From assembly GCA_016081115.2 (NCBI GenBank), contig CM071926.1, forward strand, positions 10,987,971-11,051,970: a stretch of 64,000 bases of DNA, read 5' to 3'. A program made the translations under genes and the position numbers. Below, piece by piece: positions 34,490-46,164 of this stretch. The notes below the pieces were generated by a model. That model worked only from the letters and a program-made list of their open reading frames with translations, made no database searches and was not told where the DNA came from. This stretch comes from Rehmannia glutinosa (taxonomy: Eukaryota; Streptophyta; Magnoliopsida; Lamiales; Orobanchaceae). How positions within the stretch are numbered: the stretch's first letter is position 1; each line of letters starts with the position of its first letter.

Positions 34490-37048
34490 GTCGAAGACCC
34501 ACCATGGACATGACAACAAGAACAAGGAGCAACCGATACAAAGAGACTCTCCTGGCACGACAGACTATATCTACACTGTCCGATCTTTGCTTGAAGGAGT
34601 TGAGCGAAGAGAAGTATGTTGCCTTCTATTCCGAGAAGGAAGGGCAACAGGAGATGATGATAAAGAAGATGATAATGTGATGATCCTATCCCCACCATAT
34701 CCGTACATCCAAAATCGCCTCGAGAATGGAGGAAGTAGAAGTTGAGTCGATCCAGGAAACATTCCAAAGACCGAGTTTATTGAAGAAGAAGAAGAAGAAG
34801 AATCTGTTGCATTTTCTCGGATTGACCATTGTGGTCCAAGCACTCGATGAAGAAAAATCGCACGAGATATCTTGCATCTTCAAAGACAAAAAGAGAAGCG
34901 GTATCGCGGCAGGAAGTCAAGCTCGTGAGAAGGCCAAAGATTTGTCCCCTCATCGAACCACCGATCATATACACATCCTCATCTTGACATCTATCGTGAT
35001 GAGGATCTAGACCCCGCTTCCGCAAGAAGATTGGAAATGCAAAGAAGCCATGCGGGAGTCCAGGATCCTACATGAGCAAAGACTAATGGAAGGACCAGGG
35101 AGTCTTCCACATCACATTGGAACTTGACCCGATGGGAGTGGTGCGAAGATATTGCCACATCAATTTGCTTGCCACCACTTCCCCTCACTCGAGAAGAAGG
35201 TGTTAAGGAACTAGCGATAAAATCGGGAATGTGGGGACCCCAATCGAGCCAACCCCGATGAAGGTGTCTTACCACCCGCCCCAACGGGCCGAACATTCAA
35301 AGGGAACAATGAGTCCGGAGACGAGTGACCCCATTCCTAGTCACTCACCGTGGTGTGCGAGGGGAAAACTCCCTCCACCAGCAGCAAGGACGGAGGATGA
35401 TGCGGTGACTCCACAACGAATCTTGGAGGCGAAGTGGAGAAGGAAAAACAAATGGATATACATCACGTTGTCACTGAAGAGGCTCAGACAGTTGAGATTG
35501 TCTTAGCTGAAGTGCCAACTGCTTTGAAGGCCAATGATGCTGCTGATGCAGTCGAGGCAAAGGATGGATATGCCCTGGGAGTTAACACTCTGGGCGATGA
35601 AAGTGCAATCCATGGAGTTGAGACTCCAGTGGATGCCACCTCTGAAGACCCTAAGGCAGTTGAGTCTGTCGAAGGGATTGTCCAAGGCCTCACTGCAGTT
35701 GAGATTGCAGGAGGTAGTGAAGGCCAACGGGAGGTTGAGACTTCCCGGGGTAAAGAGACGGAAGCACAAAACATCCCTCCTACTATCATTGATCCATCTG
35801 AAAAGGAGATAAGTGCTCTTCACGATTCCCAAGAAAATCCTGATGTAACCTTTCTGGGATCCGAAGGTGAAGACGGTGAGTCATCCCCATTGCCGATCCA
35901 AAAGACTCACCGAGGATGTTCTCCCAAGCACGAGTAAGTCCGATCTTAAGGCTACTCGCCAAACTTTTACTTTTGATGATGAGCCACCCATGCAAATCTT
36001 ATCATCGTCCGATGACGCTATCGATACGGGCCGAGGATCACCAACTCATATGGACAAACCAAATGAGACCGACGAAGTTGTTGAGACAATGAGGCACAAC
36101 CACCGACAACAACCATAGCCAAACAGTCAATCGCGCATGCTCCCAAAGCTGCAAAGGAGATCGACTCCACCGAACATCATGAGCACAAGTTACCATTAAG
36201 CGATTCTCGCCGCGTGATGATCCGCTTGAAGAATCGTTTCCCTTTTCTCGAGCTACCCGACCTTCTTGAACAATCGGCTAGAGATCAAGAATGTTTCCAT
36301 AAACTCCGATCTCGTTATTCCAACGGACACCATCGTCCCAAAGAGACTTTGACTTTGACTTTGACGCTGGCCGCCAAATGAGACAGGACAAATGAGGTTC
36401 GAGAAGTTTTCAAGGCCATATTTGCGAGAGATAGAGAAGATGGAGAGGCACCAGGCCTCACCGACATGAGACCGGATAACCGAGACACTAATCTTCTTTG
36501 CCGATCTGTGAGGAATAATTGTCAGTATCCGGGAATGGTGGCAACAACAGCAGACAATGCGCGTAGAACAAGTTCAATACTTCAGAACATTGTTCAATAA
36601 ATTGCTAGTCTAGCGGGCTGAGAATGCTGATATGAAGAGAAGAATGCAAGAAAACATCGATCGAATGCATGAATCTCACAACACAGAGATGCAGCTGCTG
36701 CGTGAATTTCATAAGAAAGAGTTTCTGTGCGTAGAGGAGAACATGGAGAAGAAATTCAGCCTCCTCATGGCTGAAATGAAGCCGGTGGCAGCTGAATCCA
36801 ACGCCACCCACTCCGAATTCCGTGCACCATACTCCGCAGCAGATTCGAAGCATAACTCAGCTATCAGCCGCTTAGACTTCATGATTGCTAGCTTGTTTCC
36901 AGGGGTTCCTCTCTCATTTGATGATGCCAAAAAGGGGGAAGAGGAATACCTAAAGGCGTTGAAAGGTTCTGAAGCTGAGAAGAAGGACGCAGCTGTGAAG
37001 GAGAAGACAACAAGAACTAAGAAGAGAGAGAAGAAGGGAAAATCATGA
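34490..37048 (+). pseudogene. Env-like ORF of Sirevirus E, central and C-terminal parts
   Basis: 34490-35430 is scrambled in all frames. 35434-35937 is an acidic stretch with repeated Ala-Val-Glu words (AVEAKDGYALGVNT, AVESVEGIVQGLTAVEIAGG, GSEGEDGESSP). 35940-36600 is broken again. 36632-37048 is open: MKRRMQENIDRMHESHNTEM with a long heptad-like helix, KKEFLCVEENMEKKFSLLMA, SAISRLDFMIASLFPGVPLS, and a Lys-rich end (KTTRTKKREKKGKS, TGA at 37046). A coiled coil followed by a basic tail is reported for Sirevirus env-like proteins. Function is unknown. Confidence 0.62.
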
Positions 37049-37135
37049 GGGGAAGGTTCGAAAGATATGACCCCGATGATTGCTAAAACCCCCAACAAGG
37101 ACTTGTCACGCTAATATCATCAACAAACTCCCAAA

Positions 37136-37803
37136 GTGACTCGCGCTCCAACACTCCGCAGCACTCCATGGTCGGCGAAAAAAATAGTAGAAGCGAGGGA
37201 TGAAAGAGGTGGAAGGAAAGATGGATGCCCTAGTGATGGATATACTAAAACAATATGGAGGCATTCCTACAGAAGAGACACTAATGCCATTTCGGATGCT
37301 CGGAACCGAGCCAAGATCTCGTTGATGAATTCAAGACGCCGCATCCGAGGTTACTTCGTAAATATGTCCATGGCCCAAGCCTGGGATTTGTATTGGGAAA
37401 AAGGCCTCAAGCTATGTGAAGAAGGCGACAGCAGACGGACATCGGGCGATCACTCTGTCACTCACCTGGGAAAAAGAAGGCCCCAAGATAATACACGCCC
37501 AAAGGCGGAGGAAGAAGCGATGGAGGAGGAAGAGGTTTGGACCTAGACCTCCCAAAAACATTGAATATATAGATCCGGTAAGAAAGGAGGGATTTATTGG
37601 GTGGGTTCGACGAAGTAGCCAACCTGCAAGTGGCCAAGAACAATGTTGAGTATGTGAAGAGAATCGAAGAAGAAAATAGAAGACAAACTCAGCTGTGGGA
37701 AGAAAGACAAGAAAGAAAAAGAAGAGATGAAGCTGCCAGAAAAGCATATGAGAAAAAGAAAGCGGTGAAGAGAAGAAAAAAAGATCGAAGAAGACAGAGT
37801 TGA
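37136..37803 (+). pseudogene. Second small 3' ORF of Sirevirus E, basic coiled coil
   Basis: After the stop of the env-like ORF a further coding-like stretch begins: ISLMNSRRRIRGYFVNMSMA and QAWDLYWEKGLKLCEEG (37300-37430). Then, in another frame, VANLQVAKNNVEYVKRIEEE and a run of Arg/Lys/Glu heptads (37597-37803) end in RRKKDRRRQS. I do not recognise a family. It could be a separate ORF or the displaced end of the env-like protein. The high Arg/Lys/Glu content may overstate its length. Confidence 0.45.
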
Positions 37804-38124
37804 TGAGGAAAGAATGAGGCGTGAAGGAGATGAAGTGTTCTTTGTCCACCCCTTCATGTATTTTACTATGTAAATGCATTTGTATGTAAGTCTTCTGTAC
37901 ATTGAATAAAATTGTATAATTTCTATACTTGCGTAGATATAGAATAGCATGATTACCTTAAGCTCTAATTAAGCTCTGATACATTTTGTAAACATCTGTG
38001 TAAAGAACTAGAATGTTATGATCAATAAAAGATTGATTCTACGCATACATTCTGTGATTCTACATTGTCTGTACGTATCTTTGCTATTTAATTACTGAAT
38101 GCATGTTTTAATTTTTGGCATCAT

Positions 38125-38139
38125 CAAAAAGGGGGAAAT
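38125..38139 (+). promoter_or_regulatory. Polypurine tract of Sirevirus E
   Basis: AAAAAGGGGGAAAT directly before the TGTTGGGAAATT start of the 3' LTR. 37804-38124 before it is non-coding 3' leader. Confidence 0.88.
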
Positions 38140-39706
38140 TGTTGGGAAATTAATTTTTAGATTTTGATGAATGCCATGTAAAACTTAGAATAGAAAGTTG
38201 GCACCCCATTTTCCTTGTAATTTGCACTGTAATAGATAGGGCTGGTCGAATTGGGTTAAGTCAGCTATGCCTGAACATGCAAGAAGTCAACTGGAGACTA
38301 GAAGGAAGACTCCACTGTGAGGCAGCTGAGTGTAGCAAGGAAGAAAAGACAGAACTCGATCAAGGTGCAAACAGATGCACTTAGCAAAGTGTCAGTTAAG
38401 TCAACTCAAGATAGCCAAGTCTCAAGTTGATGTGACAGATGAGTCATCCAATGATTGGAAGCTAACTCGAAGTCATCTGGGAAATCAAGAAAATGCAGTC
38501 AAGTCGAGACAATCGAAAGAGATCCGTTTACGTAAGTCAAGAAAATTACTTAAACAAGTAATACTCCCATATCGCTTTCTTAAAGTGTTCACCCCAGAAG
38601 CGTGCAAAAGGAATAAACCAATGGGAAGCACTGCACCTATGTCAGAACTCTGAAAAGCTGAAGACTTATGCAATACGAGGAAATGTCAATTTCAAGGACT
38701 GCGACAAGCCAACGACCACAAGTATCTTTTGAAAATTAACCTATCTCTTCAACGGGCAAATTTTCAAAAGAACACTATAAAAGGCTGAGGAATCACCTTG
38801 AGAAAAGGTGACCTTGATTACCTGAGAAAACCATTACAAGCAAGAAAGCAATATCTGTAACCTGAAATATTCTCAAGTCATTTAAGCTCAATCCTCAAGC
38901 CTACATTACGAGGGAAATCAATCCAACACTCATCTGTGAAGGAAAGACGACTTCAATCAGTTGAAGAGGAAACATTTGAAGAATCAAGGGGTCTACATTC
39001 CATAAAGGATTGTAGAAAGGTTCAAGGTCGAACCAGTCTCAAGTTTTTGGAAGGCTTCGTGATCAAATCCAAGAAGCTTGAGCAAGTGGGTTGTAGTAGC
39101 AAGCGCAAATGGCCCCGTGAAGAAGCCGAGTCGTCACGAGAAGCCACCGTGTGTGACCAAGGCATCTCCGGATCGAGTCCCAAAGGATCAAGTCACCGTG
39201 TGTGATCAAGACTTGCATCCTGACCGGTGATAACCACTTTTTACATTGATCATTACTTAGTGGATTCCTCCAGGAGTTGGAGAAGAGAGTAGTAGAATAA
39301 TTACCCCATCTTCGAACCTCTATAAAATTTATTGTGTCATTTACATTTCAAAGACTTTAATTACTGCATATTATTTTGATTCTGCTGATAAATTTGTTGT
39401 CCATCTGATAATTAACAAAGTGCTATAATCAAGTATTAAAACAAACTTAAACCAAGATTCAAGGGTGTTAAGTCTTCTGCTGAAAATATATCACAGTCGA
39501 GTTAAGTTCTAGTCAAAACAGCTGAGTTATTCTATCAACACTCGGTCGAGTCAGTGGCTAACTCTGATCAACTAACTTAGTTGTCCATCAAGGACTTAGT
39601 CGTGAAGTATTAACTCTGAACGTCTTAAAAGGACTAAATCGAAAAGTTGGTAAGGTTTATTCAACCCCCCTTCTAAACCTTACACTCACACTCCTTGGGA
39701 CCTACA
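38140..39706 (+). repeat. 3' LTR of Sirevirus E
   Basis: TGTTGGGAAATT...GGGACCTACA, followed by TATAC. A TATA box CTATAAAAGG lies at 38775-38784. Long stretches are identical to the 5' LTR, but differences are concentrated in clusters of small indels (for example 38350-38400 against 25760-25810). Confidence 0.93.
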
Positions 39707-39711
39707 TATAC

Positions 39712-40156
39712 TCCAGCAGCTTGGGTTGTGGTGTGCTGCTCTTATGCATTCTCAGTAGCTTCTTCCAGTAATGCTTGTAAATCATTCCTTGTTCTCCTCC
39801 AAAAGGAGATAGGTCTTGCTCAAGTCTTCGAGGAGGTATATCATTTGTATCTCTATACATGGCAGTCCTCCGCAGCTCTGGACGTGGTAGTCCTCCATAG
39901 CTCTGGATATGGTGGTCTTTCGTAGCTTTGGACGTAGCAGTCATTTGTAGCTCTAGACGTGGCGGTCATCTGGAGCTCTAGATAAGCGGTCCGAGAGTTG
40001 GCTCCCATCGCCTGGGACCTAGTTTGTATCAAAGTGTTTTGGTCGATTCCCACAAATGACTCTAGAATGATGCTACTAAAAATCGTACAGCTCACTCCGA
40101 GTGAAAGTAATCCAAACTAAGGTATTTGACTCCGGTTCGAAGTCAATGTTAGTCCA
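39712..40156 (-). pseudogene. Gag start and leader of an old - strand gypsy element
   Basis: On the - strand 40041-40072 reads TTTGTGGGAATCGACC, which matches the usual ...GTCTGTGGGAA leader just after the GGCGCC PBS of Tat-type gypsy elements, though the GGCGCC itself is gone. A gag-like frame follows: TLIQTRSQAMGANSRTAYLE, then a 25-bp tandem repeat, IPPRRLEQDLSPF and ATENA-like words. It stops at the right edge of element E and should continue at 25544. 40073-40156 would be the end of its 5' LTR, cut by copia F. Assignment is tentative. Confidence 0.45.
39860..39984. repeat. 25-bp tandem repeat, five copies
   Basis: Units follow TGGYRGTCMTCYRTAGCTCT then GGACG, exactly 25 bp each. A sixth, weaker unit may precede it (39835-39859). 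It lies in the gag-like frame on the - strand, where the period shifts the reading frame each unit. Confidence 0.85.
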
Positions 40157-41382
40157 AGTGGCTACGAAAATCTAGAGGGGGGTTGAATAGATTTTCCCAA
40201 TTTTTTGATTTACACCCTATTTTTCGAATATGAAGATGGTGAAGAAATAAAAGTGCAGAAATATAAACAACACACAATGATTTATAGAGCTTCAACCCAC
40301 CAAGGGCCTAATGCTCTACCACCCGGTATGTCTGAATGGATTTCGAAAAGAAAAAAGTATATTAATAGATGCCAAACTATTACAACCTTTACCTTGACGA
40401 GTACCACACTCTTATTACAACAACACCTATGAAGATTACCACAATCTTCTTACAATAATGAAAAGCACCAAACTTTTCACCACCTAGAATCAACTAAGTG
40501 TGTTCTTACCACAAGAACACTAACAAGGATTTCTTGTTTTATATGATTTGAATCAATTCAAGGTTACAACTCAAATGAAGTATATACAATTTTGAAGTGC
40601 AAATGTAATCAAGAATGAAGCCTAATACTCAAGATGTGCAAGTGTAAAACTTAGGCTAATTACAACAAGAATGTTGACAATGAAGAATAATAGAATTTCC
40701 TGGTTTTCTTATTGCTTTGTATAATTGTGTTGTGTGTTTGATCCTTCAAATCCTTCATCTATTTGTAGGAGAGATTCAAGATTGGATCTCCAACATATGC
40801 TCCTTCATCTTCACTTTTTTCTACAAAAGAAGGATCAAAAGATCTAGAAAAATGGTTAAGAATGATAAAGTGGATCTAACAGATAATTATAGGGTGATCG
40901 GTCGCTCTGTTGAAAATTTGAAAGTTTAAAACATTAATCTAAGATTAGACACAGGTTGCATGGGGGTTGGACCGGTCGACTGGGAAGAGTGACCAGTCGA
41001 CTAGGGGGTTCGACTGGTCTCCCCATGTTCGACCGGCCCCCTTATGTTCAGAGAGACATATGGAAAATCAATTAAACCAGTAAATTTGGCGACCATGAGT
41101 CGACTAGTCGACCATACCGGTCGACCTCCTTTCTTTGTTTCGGTTCTGTTTCAAAATATAATTTTCAGGTACGGATTTCCCTATAGGGCAATCGGTCGAC
41201 CTCAATACAGAGAAGTTGTCCAATTTTTGTCAAAAATTAAAATTCAAGAAGTGCTTCAAAAACTTGGTAAAAATCACTTAAAATGTTTTGAATCTTTTGG
41301 ACAATATTTGAGGAGATTGTTTTGGTATAAAAACTCATTTAAATAAAATCATCAAAATCATGATAAAAATATTTTTCTAACA
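40157..41382 (-). repeat. 3' LTR of copia F
   Basis: On the - strand it starts TGTTAGAAAAATATTTTTAT. The other end is at 40157, set by the GTCCA duplication; the expected TG dinucleotide there is mutated (AGTGGCTACG). Eight TCGAC palindromes lie between 40976 and 41200. It is homologous to 51790-52917. Confidence 0.87.
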
Positions 41383-42850
41383 AACTCCTCTTTTTTGATG
41401 ATTACAACCCAAAACAATTTTACAAGAGCAAATAAGTTTACTGGTCGAAAAATAATCTATCTGTTTTAAGCACATTTATCAGAAATAGAGTTTTATCAAG
41501 GAAATGAGCAAGATTTTTCAAAGTAAGTTTTAAGAAGCTCCCCATATCAACAAGGTTAACCAATACATAAAATAAGCTGAAATCATAAGCATAAAAGCTC
41601 AGCTTTTATATTATAGCTTAAAAGCTATAGAACTTAAAAACTCCTCCTGTCAATAGAAATCATTAGTAACAAGGCTTAATAAATGTAGAAACAAAATATA
41701 ACAAAGTTTGTAGCTACGAAAAGCGCTTTTCTTAAGAGCTTTTGTTAAGCTAAAAAAAGCTTAAAAGCTCCCCCCGTCAAAAATAAGTTATTAGTCATAA
41801 GAAATATTCCATTATGCAGTCATGAGTCCAAAATCCATCCACAGCTTATAGCTTTTTTATACGCAGCTTATAGCTTTTTCTGTGAGCTTTTTCTAGCTCA
41901 TTTGATTTTAACACAATCTTATGAGCTCATTCAATTTTTCTCCTCCTTTAGAATCATCAAAAAGACTATTAGCACGATAAAAACATCATAAATAGACATC
42001 AAAATGCGCATTGAACCATATCAATATCATGCTATTAAGGAGAAAGCTTAGAATTCCAAAATGTAAGGACAATCAGTAGGTAAAAGTATATAACAGCTCA
42101 TTTGATGGATAAAACATGATCTCCATAAAGATATAAGTCAATGATAATCAAGAGAGCCATGTAAAAGATGAAATTTTTATTGAGGTATTTTATCAAACAC
42201 TTGGCATGCATATGATAAAATCAAAAGTTGTTTATGACATTTGTATATTCAATCATGCCCAAAAAATTAACACCAATCCTAATTGTACAATCATATATCA
42301 TCATAATACACAATCCTCAACATATAAATACAAGAATTTCAAAAATTCATTAAGTTCAAACAAAGTTCTCAAGGTTTCAACCCAATTGAGATCAAAGAGA
42401 GAATTGAACTTACCAACGATGGTGGAAGATGAATAATATGGAAGATATATACATTAAAGAAGCCCAATATAGTAGAAATTGCAAGACAAAATTATTTTGA
42501 GTGATAAGTGTGTGGTTTGGACGAAGGGGTGTGAAAATATGAAAAATAGACGAATAAACGGACATAACCAATATAATGCCATATATGGCTTAGGGCGACG
42601 AGTCGACCAGGGGTGCGACTGGTCGACTCCTTAGTCGACTGGTGCCTGTTCTGCAGTCCAGTTTATGTCCGAATTTGAAGTTAAAAATGCAAATTTTCAC
42701 CCCTATGTTTTAAAAACGCACAAAATGCAATCATAGACCTTATGCGATATGCATTATGCCTAAACGAGCTCGAATTGAAGTAAAAGACTCGGCGGTCAAA
42801 GGTTTTGTAAAAATATCCGCGAGTTGATCTTGAGAGAAAACAAAGTACAT
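41383..42850 (-). other. 3' untranslated region and polypurine tract of copia F
   Basis: There is no gene. The - strand sequence ATCATCAAAAAAGAGGAGTT abuts the LTR start at 41382 and is the polypurine tract. The rest is AT-rich with repeated AGCTTAAAAGCT and AAAGCTCC words (41580-41960) and three more TCGAC palindromes (42603-42639). About 1.4 kb of UTR between RNase H and the LTR suggests a lost extra ORF or a naturally long UTR. Confidence 0.6.
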
Positions 42851-43350
42851 CTAAATTTTTCGTTTAGAAACACAATCACTTAGAAAATGGTGTTGAACCT
42901 CAATATGTTTGGTTCGGTTATGATGAATTGGATTTTGAGCAATGTTTATAGTGGACGTATTGTCACAAAAAATTGGAACATTTTCGAAAGAGCATTTGTA
43001 ATTCGCTAGAGTTTGTTTCATCCAAAGAAGTTGAGTACAACAAAAGGCCGCGAAAATGTATTTGGCTTCGGCCGTTGATAAAGATACACAATTTTGTTTC
43101 TTAGAAAACCAAGATACTAGGCAATCGCCTAAAAATTGACATGATCTGGAAGTACTTTTACGATCATCAATATTTCTCGGATATTTCGAATCACTATATC
43201 CTTTTAAAGAAAAAATTCCATTCTTTGGATAAAACAAGCCATAAGAAATAGTGCCTTTCAAATATCGAATGGTTCTTTTAATGGCACTTAAATGAGATTC
43301 TATGGGATTGCTTTGAAATCGAGCATATAGGCATATGGCATGAAGAATGT
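42851..43350 (-). pseudogene. RNase H of copia F
   Basis: 42851-43261 reads KGTISYGLFYPKNGIFSLKG, GYSDSKYPRNIDDRKSTSRS, SWFSKKQNCVSLSTAEAKYI (Glu box), LLWMKQTLANY, IFCDNTSTINIAQNPIHHNR and KHIEVQHHFLSDCV. The first catalytic Asp is present in SDSKY, though the usual second acidic residue is Lys. 43262-43350 is the N-terminal connection (CARFQSNPIESHLSAIKRT). Confidence 0.87.
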
Positions 43351-44100
43351 CGGGTCTACTTGCGGTTAAATAAAGTAAATCATACCTTGATATTTTGATT
43401 CATCAACCGACTTGCCTTTCTCATCTTTGTCAAACTTGATATTTGTTGCCATAGGAGTAGCGACGGTTCTTCCTTCTTCAATTCTGAACTTCTTTAGAAG
43501 CTATTTGGTGTATTTAGATTGAGATATATAAATACATTCTTGTCATTGCTTTATTTGAAGCCCAAGGAAGAAATTAAGTTCTCGCATCATACTCATCTCA
43601 AATTCACCTTGCATAAGCTTAGAAAATTACTTGCATAAAGATTTATTAGTAGCAACAAAAATTATATCATCAACATAAATTTGGACTAATAAGCAATCTT
43701 ACCTTTTTTTCAAAAACAAAAAGAGTAGTATCAACTTTACCTCTTGAAAAATTATTTTGCAAAAGAAAATAACTAAGCCTATCATACCAAGCTCGGGGTG
43801 CTTGTTTTAAACCATATAAGATCTTTTTAAGTTTATAAACATCATTTGACCTTGAAAAATTTTCAAACCCCGGAGGTTGTTTTACATATACTTCTTCTTG
43901 AATAAAACATTTAGAAAAGCAGATTTAACATCCATTGGGTAAAGTTTGAAATTTTTAAAGCAAGAGTAGGCAAGTAAAATGCGAATAGCTCCTAAACGTG
44001 CTACGAGTCAAAAGTTTCATCATAATCAATACCTTCTTCTTGACAATACCCTTGAGCTACTAACCTTGCTTTATTTTGAACAATGTTGCCTTGATCATCG
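43351..44100 (-). pseudogene. Reverse transcriptase of copia F
   Basis: There is no long open frame, but the landmark motifs are in order on the - strand: LYGLKQAPRAWYDR at 43777-43819, catalytic YVDD at 43666-43677 (VQIYVDDIIFVAT), then EFEMSMMRELNFFLGLQIK-like words near 43580, and KFRIEEGRTVATPMATN-like words near 43460. Frameshifts at about 43620, 43700 and 43900 break the frame. Confidence 0.82.
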
Positions 44101-44725
44101 AGTTTGTTTTGAAATACCCATTTTGTGCCAATAATTATTTGTGATGGAGGACAAGGTACCAATTCCCAAACTTTTTTTTAATTGATTCAACTCCTCTTGC
44201 ATCTCAAGAAACCAATCTTCATCTTCAATGGCTTCCTTAGCATTTTTCAGCTCTTTTTGGGATATAAGAGCTTTTTCGGCAAATTTTTTTCTAGTCATAA
44301 CTTTGTCTAGAGTATCCCCAATTATAAGATCTTTTGGATGATCTCCTTCGAATTTCAATTCCACGAGAAGATCCGAATTGTCACTTTTATCCTCTTGTTG
44401 AACATTAGATATTGAAGGTTGATCATTTGATATGGGAGGTTGATCATTTTGAGCATCATTTGGAACAATTGGTCCAACTTCATCTTCTTTATCACTCTCA
44501 TCATTTGGGATTCTTTCAACTCCGGAGGCTTCATTGAATTTAACATTAATAGACTCCTCGACCACCATGTTAGTCTTGTTATAAACCCGATATGCCTTTT
44601 AGTCGAGTACCCCATAAATATCCCTTCATCGGCCTTAGGATCAAGTTTGTCCAATTGATCCTTGGTGTTCAAAATAAAACACTTACAACCAAATATTTCG
44701 AAATAGCTAATATTTGGAGTTCATC
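44095..44725 (-). pseudogene. Integrase C-terminus and IN-RT spacer of copia F
   Basis: 44355-44672 starts KDQLDKLDPKADEGIFMGYS, the conserved end of copia integrases, and then shifts into the overlapping frame 44095-44568: NVKFNEASGVERIPNDESDK, an acidic spacer with a short repeat of Q/P-S-I-S-N (DQPPISNDQPSISNVQ), then KEAIEDEDWFLEMQEELNQL, which leads into the RT. Confidence 0.82.
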
Positions 44726-44729
44726 CTTT

Positions 44730-45440
44730 TCAAAGCTCATAAGGTGTTTTATTCAACTTGGGATGAAGATATACCCAGTTTAGGACATAACAAGCGGTGT
44801 TGATGGCTTCGGCCCAAAAATATTTTGGAAGTGCAAATTCGTTGAGCATAGACCGACACATTTCTTGAAGAGTCTGATTTTTCCTCTCAGCAACACCATT
44901 TTGTTGTGGAGTTCTTGAAGTCAAATAATTATGTGCATACCCCTTGGTTTCACACAATATTCAAAATCACCATCAAATTCACCTCATCGGTCACTCCTTA
45001 TAGATTAATAGTATCTTCTTTTCATTCTTCATAAGTCTACACAACTTAGCAAACTCATTTGCGGTATCACTTTTATTTGTAAGAAAAATTGCCCAAGTAT
45101 ATCTAGAGAAGTCATCGACTATAACAAAGGTGTAATGTTTTTCATTTAGACTCTTGGTGTCAATATCCCCATACAAATCAAGATGAAGTAGTTGTAGAGG
45201 CATGGTTGTGGAAATTTCATTTTTTGGCTTAAAACTACTTTTAACTAATTTGTTCTTTTGACAAGTGTCACATAAGCCAAGATTTTTAAAATTTAATTTG
45301 GGTAGTCCTTTAACATGTTGGTTTTTGTAAATCTTATGTAAATTTTTGTACCCAACATGTCCAAGTCTCATATGCCATAAACTAGTTAAATCATTATTGG
45401 TGACAAGACAAGAAACATTGTAAACAACCAAATCACTTGT
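44730..45440 (-). pseudogene. GAG-pre-integrase and integrase core of copia F
   Basis: 44991-45431: LWHMRLGHVGYKNLHKI and CDTCQKNKLVKSSFKP (HHCC zinc domain), LQLLHLDLYGDIDTKSLNEK (first Asp), FVIVDDFSRYTWAIFL. A frame break at 44960-44990 removes the second Asp region. 44730-44957: NYLTSRTPQQNGVAERKNQT (Glu), FALPKYFWAEAINTACYVLN, HPKLNKTPYEL. The DDE triad is therefore incomplete in any single frame. Confidence 0.86.
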
Positions 45441-45599
45441 ACAAATTTTATAAAGTTGCCTTTTCTACTAGCTTCACTAATAATTTTGCCATTTTTAAGA
45501 ACAATACATTTTTATTTATTAAAAACAACATCATACTTTGAATCACAAAGTTGACTTACATTTATAAAATTGAACTTAAGCCCTTCTACTAATAAAACA

Positions 45600-45775
45600 T
45601 CACGAAGAGAGAGAAGAATTACCAAGGTCTCCATTGCCAAAAATTTTGCCTTTGCCATTCGCGAACATGAGCATTCCTTTTCTTGGAGCTTGATGTTGGT
45701 AAAAAAATTCTTCTTTTTCGGTCATGTGTCGTGAACATCCGCTGTCCACGAGTCATTTAGAATCTTCCGTGATTG
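45600..45775 (-). pseudogene. Protease active-site region of copia F
   Basis: On the - strand near 45725-45760 the frame gives LVDSGCSRHMTEKEE, the copia aspartic-protease active site (Asp-Ser-Gly) preceded by a TGA where Trp is usual. Upstream DSK and AITITE lead to the border of the foreign block at about 45800. Downstream, short words continue toward GAG-pre-integrase. Gag is absent. Confidence 0.8.
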
Positions 45776-45805
45776 TTATAGCCCCTAGTACCTACAAATA
45801 AATTA

Positions 45806-46042
45806 TTGAGATAAATACATTTAACTATCCAAACTTTACCGATTTTTACACCTTACCCTTCAAACTTTAATTCGTGACACTTTGCCCCTGAACTATGAAA
45901 ATCATTACACTTTACCCTATATGGACAATTTTGCCCCCATGGTTTTATTCTTTAATATAGTTCTAGTTATCCCTTTAAACTCCAATTTGAGGCAAGTTAC
46001 TACATAATTATAAATTTTATTGTATTATTCAATAAACATAAA
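45806..46042 (+). repeat. Left inverted repeat of the virus-containing block
   Basis: AT-rich, with alternating words CCAAACTTTACCGATTTTTA, CACTTTGCCCCTGAACTATG and TACACTTTACCC, ending in AATTTTATTGTATTATTCAA. The reverse complement of 51546-51777 has the same order of words (TCCAAACTATTCGAAATTTT, CACTTTGCC, AATTTTATTGTATTTTCAAC). Divergence is high, but the order and spacing agree. This looks like a long terminal inverted repeat, as in some Mutator-like elements. Confidence 0.6.
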
Positions 46043-46164
46043 ATTTAGCTCCATAATCAATTTGTTTTTCGGATTTTTCGAGAAATGAGAGCCCTTATTT
46101 TCTGTCACTTGTTTTGTTCGTGGTATACATTTACTTAGATCCAGTCTCTATTCATAGGTTTTAA

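Larger units (their letters stand above)
25550..39706 (+). mobile_element. Sirevirus (Ty1/copia) E, complete boundaries, with env-like region
   Basis: 14,157 bp between perfect TATAC duplications (25545-25549 and 39707-39711). LTRs of 1566 and 1567 bp, initiator-Met PBS, gag with the acidic Ser/Asp stretch and ALICLMA typical of Sireviruses, protease, integrase, RT, RNase H, then about 4.5 kb of extra coding sequence, polypurine tract and 3' LTR. Every domain has frameshifts. The solo LTRs in copia B are relatives of its LTR. Confidence 0.93.
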
